Source of the DNA: Macrotrachela quadricornifera
Taxonomy: Eukaryota > Rotifera > Eurotatoria > Philodinida > Philodinidae
Assembly (NCBI GenBank): GCA_022393335.1
Contig: JAJEKB010021543.1
Location: 1,699,177 to 1,763,176 of the forward strand
DNA: 64,000 nt
Direction of reading: 5' to 3'
Positions 23,235-36,434 of this stretch are shown here, one piece after another. The first letter of the stretch is position 1. Each line of letters opens with the position of its first letter. Below the pieces are notes generated by a model, which worked only from the letters and a program-made list of their open reading frames with translations, was not told the origin of the DNA and did no database searches. Both the position numbers and the translations under genes were made by a program.

Positions 23235-23591
23235 ATTGATTAGATAAAATCGATCTAGAATGAGTATCTGAATAGAATATATTGGTACTGATTTCACTTT
23301 GATTAATATACTCCATCTGTTCTCTTGTTGTTTTTCTCATTTTATAAAATAAATGTCCATGGTATCAATTTCATCAAAGCTCCAAAATTACTTTTGAAAT
23401 TGATATAAAATGAAAATCACATTCAGAGCTTATGTTAGATGTTTTACTGTTAAATGCTTTACTCAAAAACAAAAAGTATAAGATTGCATACCGGATTGGT
23501 TTATCTCTTATCAAACTTATGTTACATTCTGTGCCGCTGCATAAGAAAAATTGAGAGAAGAAGATTAATAATGAAGTTTCATAAAAAAAAT
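23235..23591. other. Upstream region of the FG-GAP pseudogene
   Basis: Non-coding. The part next to the start codon resembles the upstream region of the intact paralogue. Confidence 0.5.
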
Positions 23592-24298
23592 CACTATTGT
23601 CCATTTCAGAGTTAAATGGCTGTGAGCATTTTTTGAATAACTCTCAATAGGTACAAGATAGAAAGCTGCGGTTTTCACCATTGAAAAGTGGCCTATTTAG
23701 CGTATCGATTCATGCAAAATTATTGCCATTTATTTCAGAATTCAGTAGTGACCCATGTTCATCTTGAAATGGTTGACTGGAACCAACAGCTGACGGACTA
23801 TAAATCTAGAAAAGGTCGAAATTCTTATCTTGATTTATATAAAAATTAGAAACATGGCACTAACTGTATTTTTACACGGTTTTTTATTAATTTTTCCTTG
23901 AATTGTAAGCGACACATCTTTAGCTTCGTTTTTCAGGCAAAAAATCGAGAAAATTAACAAAAGACTATAAAACTGCAGTCAGTGTCATGTTTCTAATTTT
24001 TCTATAAATCAAGATAATAATTTCGACCCTTTCTAGATTTGTAGCCTGTCAGCTGACGATTCTAGTTCACTTCTTCAAGCTTGATATTTATTCTATTTTC
24101 ATAGGACAACAATCAACTATTCCAAAATGACCATGGATCACTACTGAATTCTGAAATAAATTTCAATAATTTTACATGAATCCATACGTTAGATAAGCCA
24201 CTTTCCAATAGTGAAATGCACAGCCTTGTATCTGGGATTTATCGAGAGTTATTCAAAAAATGCCTACGGCCATTTAACTCTGAAATGGACTATAGTAA
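23592..24298. mobile_element. Palindromic MITE, ACTATAGTCC family, copy 2
   Basis: The ends CACTATTGTCCATTTCAG and CTGAAATGGACTATAGTAAT are inverted copies, and the arms match copy 1 (16812-17499) along their length. It lies about 360 bp upstream of the FG-GAP pseudogene, mirroring the position of copy 1. Confidence 0.85.
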
Positions 24299-25133
24299 TT
24301 CTTTGTATGTATTGCAAAACAAAAGTTGTTGCTGAGTGTCACTTACAAAAATCTGATTGAAAGATTTCACCATTCGCTTAATCTTAATGTTTTCTTGTAC
24401 TCAACAAATTTTAATAATGATTCACTATCTTTTATTGATTGTTTAAGTAGTGTGTTTGTTGAAAGCTTTTTATTCATAAGTTTCTGAAAAAAGACTAGAA
24501 TAAATAACTCCTTTGGCAATATAAATTATTCACTTATTACTGAATTGCGAACTTTTTTTCTTATTAAATTTTCAGCAAAATTTTGCCAAGATCTAATAAG
24601 GTTTTCAGGTTCTGTAGAATCAAATAAAATTTACCGGGATCTGCGATGAGGGTGTGGACAAAAACACAGACATAAGTCACGTATCTTGAGTGAGGATGAG
24701 GACGTAAGCGAAAAGGCGCATTTACAGAGATAGATCTTAGTGATATAATATAGATTATGTCAAGGATTTCTAATAAAAATATAGAAAAATTGTAGAATAA
24801 ATGATATCAATGACTGTAACTATAATTTGAATTATTTTATAACTGGATTTATAGTTTGGTTTCAAATATTTAGCTTTATATACAAAATCGTCAAGATAAT
24901 TAATTATAAAATGACAATAAACTTTTTGTAGGAATAACTAAATGTAAAATGAATTCAAAAATATATCCGTTAATTGTATAAAAAAAAAAATTATTTTTTA
25001 AATATAAATACAATAAAATATTTTCAAATAAAAAGTATAGAAAATATTGAATAAAATTATTCTTACGAAATAAAATTTTTTCTTCTGTCTAATATTAAAT
25101 ATAAATTGAAGAATTATATAATATAATAAAAAT
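24299..25133. other. Intergenic, no gene seen
   Basis: AT-rich. The right end contains the 3' flank of the VWA gene. No element ends were found. Confidence 0.55.
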
Positions 25134-26149
25134 TCAGGGAAAATAATTAGTTGACTCTCGAGTAGCATCAATTAATGCTTTAACAAAATAATCTTCTTTG
25201 GTAAAACGATAATTTTTTCCTTTATTAATTCGAATTTTTTCTTTTTCTTTTTCAAAATTTTGAATAACATAAATATTATTAAATTTTTTACTCCATTGAT
25301 TTAAATAATTAACAGATGATTGATCATCAGTACAAATTAAAAATGTAAGATAAATATATTCTAATTGAAATTTTTCATTAATTAAATTTTCTAAATATTT
25401 TGTATTAATATTTCCTTTATCATCTGTTGGTTCTCCATCAGTTGCAATAAAAAAAATAAATTTTTTATTATTATTTTTCTGAATAGATAATGATTGACAT
25501 ATATGTTCTAAAACGGGAGCTAATGATGTATAACCACGTGGAGGAGTAGAAAATATTTCATCAATAATTTTTGTATTATTAATATTATGAACAGATGGTT
25601 GATTAAGAAAATAAATATTAATACCATCTGAATGAAATATTAAAAGAATTTCTAAAATTGTTTTAATAAATTGTTTAAGTTCATCCCAACGTGATAAATT
25701 ATTATTATCAAGAACTGTTCTCATTGAACCAGAATCATCGAAAATAAAAATTATTTCATAAGATACAAGTAAATAAAGATATTTAATTAAATCTCTTTCA
25801 ATATTATGTTTCACAGCTAATTGTTCAAGACGTTCATTAACTTAAAAAAAAATTAATGTTAGATTTTCTACGAAAATCGAATCTGATGCTAATTTTTATT
25901 TATTTACCTATAGTTGGTGATAGTTGACATGAAGATGTTTCAGTAAACGAATGATATATTGTATCTTTAATAAATAAATAAATAAAAAAAACTATTAAAT
26001 AAAATATATTAAAATAAAAATTAACCAATATGTTCATGTATTGATTGAATTGATTGTTCACTAATTTTTGATTCATCGAAATCATTGTTATCAGAAAATT
26101 CATCTAAATGTTCTGATTGAGAATTTATTGATTTTCTAGAACAACTCAT
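25134..26149 (-). CDS. VWA-domain protein, three exons
   Basis: The exons on the minus strand are 26149-26026, 25964-25908 and 25840-25134. They are separated by 61- and 67-nt GT-AG introns with matching phases, giving about 295 residues. After a polar N-terminus (MSCSRKSINSQSEHLDEFSD), a von Willebrand factor A domain spans about residues 85-260. The metal-ion-dependent adhesion site is complete: IFDDSGSM (DxSxS), the threonine of RGYTSL, and the aspartate of ATDGEPTD. There is no signal peptide, so a cytoplasmic VWA protein is likely; cytoplasmic VWA proteins often act in protein complexes, and the partner here is unknown. A pyrimidine-rich stretch ending in AG (26164-26165) lies 14 nt before the start, which fits a trans-splice or 5'UTR acceptor. 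A/T-ending codons match the neighbours. Confidence 0.85.
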
Positions 26150-29100
26150 TGTGTATATAATTCCTAAATAAAAAGAGAAAAAACAAAAATTAATTTATAA
26201 ATAAAACTGAATTTGTTAAATTAATGTTTGTTATTCGATGTTAATTAAACATTAGTTGATCAGTAATGATTTAAAGTAAACAACATCAATGATAAAAATA
26301 AATGCCTTTTTCGTTCTGTACTTCCTTCACACTTTTCTCTCACATCATTAACAAGCTAACGTGATATTTATCCTCTATTCATTGATTCAAGTATTTTCAG
26401 GGTTTTATCTATGATTATCGTTTTATATTTATGATATATCATGTATCAACATAAATAAATCATGCATGAATATTTATTATCTATTTTATTATAAAAAAAA
26501 CAAAGCGATCACTTGAAATACGAAGAATATTCTATTAATTCTTACATTATTATAAGTGTTTTATAGTAGTTTTCACACTTTCAGAAGTATTTTATGCTAA
26601 TATATTTAGTATTTATCGAAGTACTTTCTAGTTGTGTCTCGTTTTTTTTCATAAAAAAAGCCACTAAAAGACATGATTTAATTATTTGTTATATAAACAA
26701 AATAAAAGATATTATTGTAAGTTTTTTGTGAGTTTGGTTTATTAGTAAATCACTTACACGAAAATAACAGGAACGAAAGAAAATAGGAATATAACGAAAT
26801 GATGAAGAACGAACGAAAATACGAGTATATATATATGTACATATATTGGAAAATACCTAATGGTAAATGCGCTAACATAAAGAGAAAAATCCAACATTTA
26901 ACAAACAATATTTTATAGGAAGTAATTCATTGACTCTTAAGAATATTCCAATATGTTTAAAATTATTTTTCTTTCTTCTTTTTCATTAAGTTTTTCTGTA
27001 ATTGATAAAATGAATCGGATATAATTATTATTAATACGAACTTTATTCCCAATAAATAAAATTTTTTATGTAAGAAAATGGCTATTCAGTACTTCCTTTC
27101 CCATTAGAATACGTTAAAAAATCTAGTAAGTACACTTGTCAGTAAAAGAGTACGATGCCCACTAGATAATTACCATAATATTTTGCACACATAGTGTATA
27201 TATATATAAGAAATTCTATTTGAATGTTGATATAAAAAGACTTAGAGGAAGTATCTAGTATACATTCAAAACTATATACGCAACGCCTGACCGAACTATA
27301 TCAAGGTAAAGTCAAAGGATTATATCGGTTAATACAGAATAATTAAATTATCTAATTAATACAAATATAGTGACATAAATATTTTTGATTTGTAAGTACA
27401 ATATTAATTACTTGAAAAGATTAACTTATCAATATTCTTTTGCATTTGCAATTGTTGTTCATTATTCTCACAATTATTTTCATTAATATAATATATTTTT
27501 GTTTTATTTGAAAATATTCAGTAATGATTACCAATATTCTTACAATTTATTTTCATAGAGTAATAGAAAAAACGATAGTCTATTTTTCTATGCTATTTGA
27601 TCACTCGTCAACTAATATCATTAGAATAAGATTTCCAGAAGAATTATTGTTGTGCATAATTTCACTAATATTTTTGTCAGATTAAATTGTCATCCTTTGC
27701 ATTTCAATCTTAAATCACTGAATAGGTTATATAAAAAAAAAATAAGATATACTATCAGACACAATGTGAAAAGCTCTACAGTTTACATAAGATCGCTTAT
27801 CTTATAGTCGCACATTTTGTTTCCAAAAAAGCAAAATTCTACCCGACTATTTCGAACAAAAATTACTTCTTTCATATCTTACATATAAAATACGGGGGAA
27901 CAAAATAAATGCTCAGCATTTTTTTTTTGTGAATGTTCAGTAGAATTTACTCAGTTAACTAATCACTTGCTTAGTAAATTGGCAGTTTGTTCAATACTAA
28001 TAGTAATGTATCAGTAATTGATTCATTTTTGCTCAATTAAATATTCATCTATTCAGTAAATCTGTATCAATTGTATTAGTAAGTTAAGTTGTTACATGAA
28101 TCATTTCCATACTTAATTTAATAATTATTCACCTATATTACAGTAAAACAAAATAATTTTAATACATCGAAGAATATTGAATAATAACTATCAAGTATGA
28201 AATCAACCAGTATAATTAGTAAATATTGATGCGATACAAAAAAAAATGGTACAGTTCTCTAAATTTTTTTTCTATTGAAATTGATTTAAATTTAGAAAGT
28301 TGTAGAGTGCACCAGTGTATTTGATGAAATTCAATTTAGTTCAAGAACCTAAAGTTTTTGTCTCGATCAAAAAAAGGAAGGAGTCTTTTGGTTCCAATTG
28401 CGTGTATTCTAAATCATAGATTCATAGTTCGGATCGTTTGATGAAAACACATCTATCGTGCTTACATCTACAGAAAATATTTATTCGACCAAAAAACCCT
28501 CCTCACCCCGAAAAAATCTCAATTTTCGTCAAAAATTTCGAAATTGAAATAAATGCTTCGAAAGATAACCTGTGTTCAGATCTTTCAAAAATAATATGAA
28601 TTTTTTTTTTCGAGTTGCGTTTCTAGGAAGACTTTCAATGATTTCCACGATGTACTAATCGAAAAACAGGCTATTTTTGAAACAGATGAAAAATCTTTTT
28701 CATTTATTTTCAGTTGACGATTTTTTTAATTTTTTGTCCAAGAATTCTCGGTCCGGACTCGTGCAACATGTTTAAATCTTTTGTTGTACTTCAAGAGCAC
28801 GTCAAGATGCAGAGCACTACAGAGTTCTTTTTTAAATTAAGCTTTATTTTTATTAGATTACTCTTCTTAGTCTCACTATTGATCGAACATTTATAGTAAA
28901 ACTAGTAATAACAATATTAGTAGGCATTGCTTCAACATTTTTGTCAATGGTTCAAAAACAATTGAATTTACAATGAATGTTTATCGACTGTTTTTATTTC
29001 TATAATTTAAACATTATAGATTTTATCTGAAATCTTCTTTTTTCATAAATAATAAAAATAAAAATTGATCACATTTTCTAGACATTTTCTCTAATATCAG

Positions 29101-29206
29101 TAGTATGGTTTTGATTACTATTTCTATTTTAAAAATTACAAAATGCAAACGCATCTGCTGTATTCGAGTCGAGAAATTCAATTTAAAAGGATAATTGATA
29201 ACTGAT
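26150..29206. other. Intergenic with repeat remnants
   Basis: No well-supported gene. A short minus-strand ORF ending at 26937 (about 42 codons, with RFILSITEKLNEKEERK) has gene-like codon use and could be an orphan last exon; I give it low weight. 27560-27840 is a decayed MITE arm (separate entry). Confidence 0.45.
27560..27840. mobile_element. Decayed single arm of the CTTAGGTGCATCC MITE family
   Basis: The order of landmarks (CTATTTTTCTATGCTATTTGATCA, then CAACTAATATCAT, then AAGCTCTACAGTTTACATAAGATC) matches one arm of the palindromic element at 55737-56673. The opposite arm and clear ends are missing. Confidence 0.6.
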
Positions 29207-29368
29207 TGTTAGGGCGACGTGATGTCGCGCTGCACACTCATTTATATTCTTTCTCGTCTCTCTCTCGATCTCTCGTTATATATACACCGTTTTCTATATT
29301 GGTTGGTTAAAGAAATAAACGAAGGACGAAGATCGTCCACTTCATCACCAGTCATCATCACTCTAACA
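29207..29368 (+). mobile_element. Solo-LTR-like element, 162 bp
   Basis: It begins TGTTAGGGCGACG and ends CACTCTAACA, the TG...CA arrangement with a six-base inverted terminus (TGTTAG/CTAACA) typical of LTRs. Inside, in the expected order, are a GC-rich start, a TATA-like TTATATATAC and AATAAA. Flanking GAT on both sides may be a short or eroded target duplication. No internal retrotransposon sequence is next to it, so a solo LTR or TRIM-like unit is the best guess. Orientation is from TATA before AATAAA. Confidence 0.55.
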
Positions 29369-31112
29369 GATATCTTTAGATTCTAGAGTGGATGTCATAA
29401 AAGCCCTTAGATGTACTGCTATTGCAGAAAAGTCTGTTGTTGTATATAAATGATTAATATAGCATTTCTAATAACCATTTCATAGCTTCCTCATTCAGTA
29501 GCACATGTTTTCAAACCGTCAAGATGTGAACTTATCTCTTTTATTCTATATTTTAGATCATGATCAATATACATATAACGAGAATAGAATATAGTTTATA
29601 AATATCGAAACAAAAAAAAGATAGATTGCATATGAACATTAAAGAACAGTTCTAGTAGTAACAAGTGGATCGACAATAAGATTGCTTGTACTTGAACACA
29701 ATACCATGTATATAAAAATCGGAAAAGTAATAAATCTTGAACAGAAATTGTTATAAAGTTTATCAGTCGTACATGTAAATTATCTGACAATTGACTTGTA
29801 TAAAAAAAAAGTATGTTGCTTTGTGTTATTCATAATTATAAAATGTAAACGATTTTAGTTAAATATGTCTTTAAAATTATTTATACTTAAACACAAGTGA
29901 GTAGTTCAATTAATTCAAAGCAACTTTAATTCATACAGAGTCATACGGTGACACAAAATACCATTTGTTTCATAGTTGATCTCTCAGAAGGATTCTTTTT
30001 CTTTCTCGATATAAGTAAACATATAGTCTCTTTGTGATAATACATTATTCAAAAAAGACATTCTTATCTTGATTTTTAACATTTTGAAGAAAAGAAGTAA
30101 TTTTCGATAGTAGTATCTTTTTTTTGGTATAGAAATAAAGAAATGGTTTATCTTTATTGACCTGTTCTTTTAACAAATATTGACAGAAGAAAATGTAAGT
30201 GAATAAGAAGAATTTAAATTAAAAAAATTTTATTAAAAAATTTTCTACATTATAGACTTTGCTTTATTTACTTTTACATTTTCAGATGACAAAACTGTAT
30301 TGTAGTTGAATGTGTATAGCAACACTTTGAGATTCCATAAATTAGAGAGATTCACTTTTCTAAATTTCATTAGCCACTAAGTATATGCTTTGTTAAATTG
30401 GATTGATTTATATAATCCTGAATTAGAATCATCATAAAGTACACGCAAAAAAACTAGGATGCTATTTTATTTCAACGATGGGAATTATTCTTATAAAAAA
30501 CGTTATCTCCATTTTAGCAGTGATGAATTGAGCCAATAGCTTCATCATTATCCTCGATAATAATGTTTATTGAACTATTTGATCAGTCTAGTCGTGATAT
30601 CTCTTCAAACACAGTCTCGCATCGTGAACATATAAGAGAAAGAAGCATCATTAAGGTTAACATTACGAAAAAAGAGTTACACAAAGAGAAGGTCAGAAAA
30701 ATAAAGACGCATAATAATCAATCAATTGTTATATCAAGAACGAAAAAGAAATCTGATGAAGAAAACATATCCTATGTAAAAAGCGAATAAAAATAAAGCT
30801 AAAATGAAACTTTTAATCTGATTTTTAAACCTTGTAAAGAGTTCGGATCTTATGGGTTATAACCCATCATTTTTCAAAAATATTATTTTTAGAATTTTTT
30901 TCTACACTTCGTTGCATCAAAATAAAATTACTTTTACCTTCATTCTCACCCACACACCTTGTATTCACCTTCTCCCTCACATGCTTACCGTCATCAATGG
31001 GAAAAAAATAATAAAAATAAAATCTATGACAAATGATGAGTTATAATCCACAATATTCTTATACTACTGTAGTAAGTATTAATTGATATCGTATGTCGAA
31101 GTATGATGTATG
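29369..31112. other. Intergenic, one doubtful small ORF
   Basis: A 75-codon plus-strand ORF at 30563-30790, Lys/Glu-rich and followed by AATAAA-like sequence, is possible but has no recognisable domain. Otherwise AT-rich and empty. Confidence 0.4.
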
Positions 31113-31114
31113 TA

Positions 31115-33750
31115 AGGTGCAGGCATTTGAAAATTTGCGTAAAAAGTTTTTTTTCGCCTTGTTTTACACTATTTGGTAGAGCTTGACTTGCTGATCACGA
31201 TACAATACTTTTTCGCATCAACAAATACTTTCTTCTGGTTAAAAATTCAAAATATTCAGAAGAAGTCGTTTTGTGAAAAAAACACATCTTTTTTTCAGAT
31301 TCAACATCAAAAACTTAGAATAAAAAAGTTGCTAAATCGTCTATGGACCCAAAATTCTATTGACGGTGGCGCCTCAAATCGCGTCATATCTACGGCACAT
31401 TGGCCGATTTCGTAAACGTATCCATTAGTTTTGCTATGTGACTAAAAGAATAAAGCGAAATGTTTTAACGCATTCGACTCATCACATGATTAGGTAAAAA
31501 AAAGTATATGGATTACACTTTTTTGTCGAGAAAAATCGTCCTTACTGAACCATAACCATTTCAAGGTGTATTCATCAATTTTCGAATTTAAATAAGACTT
31601 TTTGTCGAAAACAAAAATACAGATTCTGACTGAATTAGCACAAAAAACTGAGTTAAATGAACTATTATTCAAGTTGATTTGACAACTTTCATTTTTCCTA
31701 TTTTTTCAGATATTGCCAAAGACTGAAATTTCGATATATATGTTAAAAAATGAAATTTGTCAAATCAACTTGAATAATAGTTCATTTAACTCAGTTTTTT
31801 GTACTAATTCAAAATTTGTATTTTTGTTTTTGACAAAAAGTTTTATTTGAATTTGAAAATCGATGAATACGCTCTGAAATGGTTATAGCTCAGTAAAGAC
31901 GATCTTTCTCAACAAAAAAAAGTGATGCATACTTTTTTGCCTAACGATATGGTGAGACGAATGAGGTAAAACATTTCGCTTTATTCTATTAGTTACATAG
32001 CAAAACTAATACATAGGTTCACGAAATCGACCAATGTGTAGTAGATCTGACGCAATGCGAGGCGCTCTGTTAGAATTAAATAAATTGAAATTATAGATAA
32101 TTTAATTTTTGTAATTTATTAAATTAAAATTAAATTATTTCTGTCTCATATTAAAAGTAAAAAAATTTCTTTACTTTTAATCTAATATTTCTTTATGTTT
32201 TAAGCATCGACTCAATATTATCAATTAAATAACATGTGATGATATTGTCTAACTAGGAGTACAATCTGAGATATTTTGGTGCCTACCTCGGAATACTATC
32301 TAGAACCGATTAAGATCTACCTACGGACAATATATGTAGCTTTTAGAGACATACCTAAGAATACAAGCTCGAACTCTTTTAGCTCTACTTAGGAATGTTT
32401 AGGAGAATCCTCAGGCTTTCAAAAAATAATATTGTTTTCTTTGTTTCATTTATGCTCTTTACGGATCGGTAAAATAAAGTATCCTAATTACGAATACGAC
32501 ATTTTATTATTGTACTACTTGAGGTATTCGTATAATTCATTGATATTAAACTCATTCAATGCGGTTTTTTCTTTACGTCAGAATAGATCAGAAGATTTTG
32601 GATATAAGAATGATTTAAAACAGCTATTTGGTGAATATCATTCCCAATTTTGTCCAATGGAATTATTTTCACAATAGAAGTCATGATGTAGATAAACACA
32701 TGCGCAAGCTCTCCTTTCTCTCGAATATTCGTGTGAGGAGTACAAAAGCAGTTTAAACTGTGCTGAAAATAATTCCACTGAACAAAGCTTATTGATATGC
32801 CTTTCATGGAAAAAAATCTCGTTTATTCAATTGTGTAACAAAAATACCGCGTATAAAAATTGGGTCTCAATTAAAAGTAATAGTTACCGAATAACGATTT
32901 GAAATCATTCTTATCACCAAAATCTCTTTCTCTATTCAGATGCAGAAAAAAAATGCATCGATAAGTTTAATTTCAAAGAATCCAACACAAATATTCAAGC
33001 ACAGAAATTCGATTTTTGACAAAATCTAAAATGACTCTGAAAAAGAATCGCATTTGATTATACTATTAAAATTGATATCAAGTTTTTGCCTTATACAAAC
33101 TCATGTACCAATCTAAATCCAAGGATAGTTATTAGGGACATTCATTGCAACGCTTGAGACAGAATTGAAAAAGTTTTTAGTAGCATCTTCTGATAGGTTC
33201 GAAAGTGTTCTAGATAAAATCCTCAGGTAGGCCTCCAAAGATTGAACATATTGTTCCTAAATAGACCCTAATTGGTTCTAGATAATATTCTGAGAAAGGC
33301 ACCGAAATATCTCAGATTGTACTCCCAGTTAGGCAATGTCATAACATGTTATTTAATTGATAATACTAGATTGGGGCTGGATTCGTAAAGAAATATTAGA
33401 TGAGAAGTAGAGAAAATTTTTTACTTTTAATATGAGACAGAAATAATTTAATTTAATAAATTACAAAAATTAAATTAAGTGTAAATATAAATTAACACCT
33501 CTATTTTTAATGTTGAATCTGAAAAGATATTGTCAGAACCTTGAAAAAGAGTGAAGTAAAAAATTTTGTACATTTTATAAAAGATGTGTTTTTTTCGAAA
33601 GAAAAGTTCCTTCGAATATTTAACTAGAAGAAAGGACTTGCTGGTGCTAAAAAGTAAGGTATCGTGATCAGCAATTTGAGCTCTACTAAATAATATAAAA
33701 AAGGCTAAAAAAACCTTCATTCAAAGTTTTAGATATCAACACTTTATCTA
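31115..33750. mobile_element. Large foldback element, AGGTGC family, about 2.6 kb
   Basis: The left end AGGTGCAGGCATTTG is preceded by TA and matches the ends of the MITE at 3742. The left arm (31115-31360, continuing at 32072-32400) and right arm (33230-33750, inverted) match over long stretches: CTGATCACGATAC, TTTCTTCT-GTTAAA, AAATTATTTCTGTCTCATATTAAAAGTAAAAAA, ATCAATTAAATAACATGT and GAGTACAATCTGAGATATTT. The left arm is interrupted by another palindrome (next entry). The right terminal bases are degraded. No transposase was found; the core (32400-33230) has no supported ORF. Confidence 0.7.
31361..32070. mobile_element. Palindromic MITE nested in the foldback element
   Basis: Arms 31361-31690 and 31745-32070 are near-perfect inverted copies. 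They share GATTTCGT-AACCTATG/GTATCC, TTAGTTTTGCTATGT, GAATAAAGCGAAATG, ACAAAAAGT and TTAACTCAGTTTTTTGT, around a 55-bp loop. The ends are of the type AC-G-GGCGCC...GGCGC-C-GT, probably flanked by TA. Since it splits the left arm of the larger element, it arrived later. Confidence 0.8.
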
Positions 33751-35105
33751 AGGTTAAGAACTAGTACCGTATCTATTATTTGTCAAGTTGAAAAATCGGA
33801 ACCACTTCTTATCATACTGTGACGGTCATACATTATTCGCGCAATAAAAAATTCGTCTATTCATTTTTCATGTAATGCAAAAGAACAAAAGAAAAGTATG
33901 ATAATATGCAACAATGGTACAAAGAATAGTAAAAGTGACTACTTTTGAGTAAATGTGCATATAATTCAAATCAGAACAAAATTACCAGTGGACTATTCAT
34001 TGTACTGGTACTATTTCAGTGGTAGTCACTTACAACCTATGATAATTCTGAGGTAGTTTTATGGGTAAAACTTGGATTTGAACCTATTGATTTGTGATAT
34101 CGCGATTTTAGAAATAAACATCATTTGACATACACAACAAATTGATTATGTAACCTTTTAATAAGAAAAAGCTCTCTCATTTTATTAGTTTGAGTCTAAT
34201 ATATTCACATGTAATCATACAAGGTAGCGCTCATCCTACGGATTCGCTGACCCTTTTCTGAGAGAAACTTTAGTGTGATTATTATTCAAAATAATTTTCA
34301 TTTGTATTATCTTATATTTCAATCCCTTTGATTGCATGAAAGCTACGAAAAGAACACCCACTCTAGAGATGATAGTTTTATAGAAATTTCCATATACCTA
34401 TTCATATATAAATGACAAGCAAACCTCAAGTTTGAGTCTTTGTCTTCGATTGATTTTGATCAAGTCTAGTACAGACATCTGACTATATTCAGTGATTTGG
34501 ACGTCATATTTTCTAATCCTAAATTCTGTCTTGTTTCAACAAAACGGAGAGATAAATATTCATACCTTTTTAGGCGCAATATTTATCACTATACGACTGT
34601 TTCTTTAAAACGAAATTAGATACAGTTCAGATGTTTCGGTTTGTTTATCAAGTCCAATAGTGTGACCAGGAGGCGATCACTCCAAACCACAATTCCATGA
34701 AAAATTTTTTTTTTCCAAACTAGAGAATTCCGACCAACTTTTTAAAGTTTTAGGACGACACGACTACATATCTATTTCTGCTTACGCTACACTAAGCAAA
34801 TAACACTATGTTAGTATTCAAGATTCCTTTACTGGATATGCTCTGTTACATAAAATGTCGAATAAAGAATTATTTTTCCTAAAGAATCGAGTTTCTTGAG
34901 AATCTATTAAGGTACCTAAAATTTCACTTATTACACTTATGCTAAACTTTTTCAATCAACGACTAATCGTTCGTTGGCCACTCACGACTAGCCGTTTCCA
35001 TATTTAACACCGCTACATCCTTTAATATTAGTCTAGGCTTCAACTGAATAGATGCATCTCGTTTGAATTCCTCTGAAAAGCGTACTGAACATCTGTTAAT
35101 ACACT
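33751..35105. other. Intergenic with a repeat fragment
   Basis: No gene. At 34220-34262 a fragment (GTAGCGCTCATCCTACGGATTCGCTGACC) is a degraded copy of the end repeat at 35110 and 48970. Confidence 0.5.
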
Positions 35106-35740
35106 CACTAAGAAACAAGTAACGCTCGTCTGAAGACTCGCTCAGCTCTTTCTCGTAGAAATCGTGTTTTATAAATTACCGTCAAGCTATTCATTTATAA
35201 AATTTTAAAAAATCGAAGTCAGATTCAAGTTCCTGGACATTAACGACCGTTGACCAAACTTCATAAAAAGCAAATGCTTTTTGTTAAAAATTTGTTGTTT
35301 GTTTAAAAAATTGATCGTTAAAAAATTTTTATGCAACAGACTTCAGATTTGAGTCTCTCGTCCTTGATTACCGTTCGGTCAACCCTTATACAAAAAAACT
35401 TTTTCTGCAAAAAAAGTGATCCTTTGTGTAAAAAAATGAATTCGAAAAAAATTTCGAAAAAACTAACACCAGATTCGAGTTCCTCGACCCTGGTTACCCT
35501 TCGGTCAACCCTTATAAAAAAAATTTTTTTTGCAGAAAAAAATGGTCCTTTGTCTAAAAAAAATGATTCTCAAAAAAATTTTAAAAAACTAACATCAGAT
35601 TCGAGTTCCTCGACTTCGATTACCCTAGAGTCAGCTGTTTTTCAATCAAAGTATAAAGAATTGTGAAAGATAAAATTTTGCTGCAATCTGATTGGATTAA
35701 ACAAACAAACGAACAAACAAACTTTAAGCATTTTTAGCCA
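35106..35740. mobile_element. Non-autonomous Helitron-like element with 126-bp tandem units
   Basis: It starts with ACAAGTAACGCTCGTCTGAAGACTCGCTCAGC, shared with 48970, where the same repeat borders a PIF1-type helicase relic. It continues with four tandem units spaced 124-126 bp. Units are marked by CAGATTCGAGTTCCTCGACC at 35220, 35344, 35470 and 35596. The same unit occurs once at about 49820-49920. It ends in an AAACAAACAAACGAACAAACAAAC stretch, resembling the one near 49965. A plus-strand ORF across the units (35331-35666) is a by-product of a period divisible by three. Confidence 0.6.
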
Positions 35741-36434
35741 CCGGATTAAACGGTGTATAACCCTTTCTTTCAGAAAAGGGAATAACATCAGTGTAATGAA
35801 AAATTGAGAGGGACTGGGATAGTTTCGTTACTGCTGCACCCTTTCTCTTAATGTGATCATAATGACGAACTAGAGGAGTAGCGTTACCGCTACTCTCGAT
35901 GTATGATATTAACTACACACTATTTCACTTCAGGATTTTTTTCAAATCACACAGAGCATATCATTATATAGAATAGTAAGAAATAAAAAGAAAGCAGAGA
36001 ACAATGATATAATCGAGATGAAGGACAAGAAAACACATGCGATATAAAGAGTGAGATTTACCCACATAAAAAATGGCATGTATTAATAAAAACCTATGAA
36101 TGAAGATCATGGTTTTTTGAATAGTTCAGTACGATCTCGTTTGAAGCAGGAGAAAAATAGTCGATCGGATTTTTAGATCTTGGGCGATAAATATTGCATT
36201 CATATATCTTAATGGCATAATCTAAGTCTGTACTCAAAGTCCAATTAAAGATCTTGTACACATATTTGCTAAGATCTATTTACTTTTCTGTACCTTATAT
36301 CTTGGCTAAGATTTTTCTCATAAGATTCAAGATCTGGCGAAACAAGATATATCACTATAGTGTAGTATATTAGTAACAGTTATTTTTGTCTATCTCCAGT
36401 TTATTTCTGGAAATAATTTTAGATAAATTTGAAT
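35741..36434. other. Intergenic and 5' flank of the sulfatase-like gene
   Basis: AT-rich. ATTTTAG at 36416-36422 is a possible splice acceptor 12 nt before the start codon of the next gene. No other gene is seen. Confidence 0.5.

Noticed and set aside
31173..33720. Several 60-83 codon ORFs on both strands
   Set aside because: They lie in the arms of palindromic elements and mirror each other, as inverted repeats do.
34065..34140. tRNA-like B box (GGTTCAAATCC on the minus strand)
   Set aside because: No A box at the right distance and no cloverleaf stems.
35331..35666. 111-codon ORF with internal 42-residue repeats
   Set aside because: It is the translation of 126-bp tandem DNA repeats; the frame stays open because the period is divisible by three, and the same unit at 49820 is not open.
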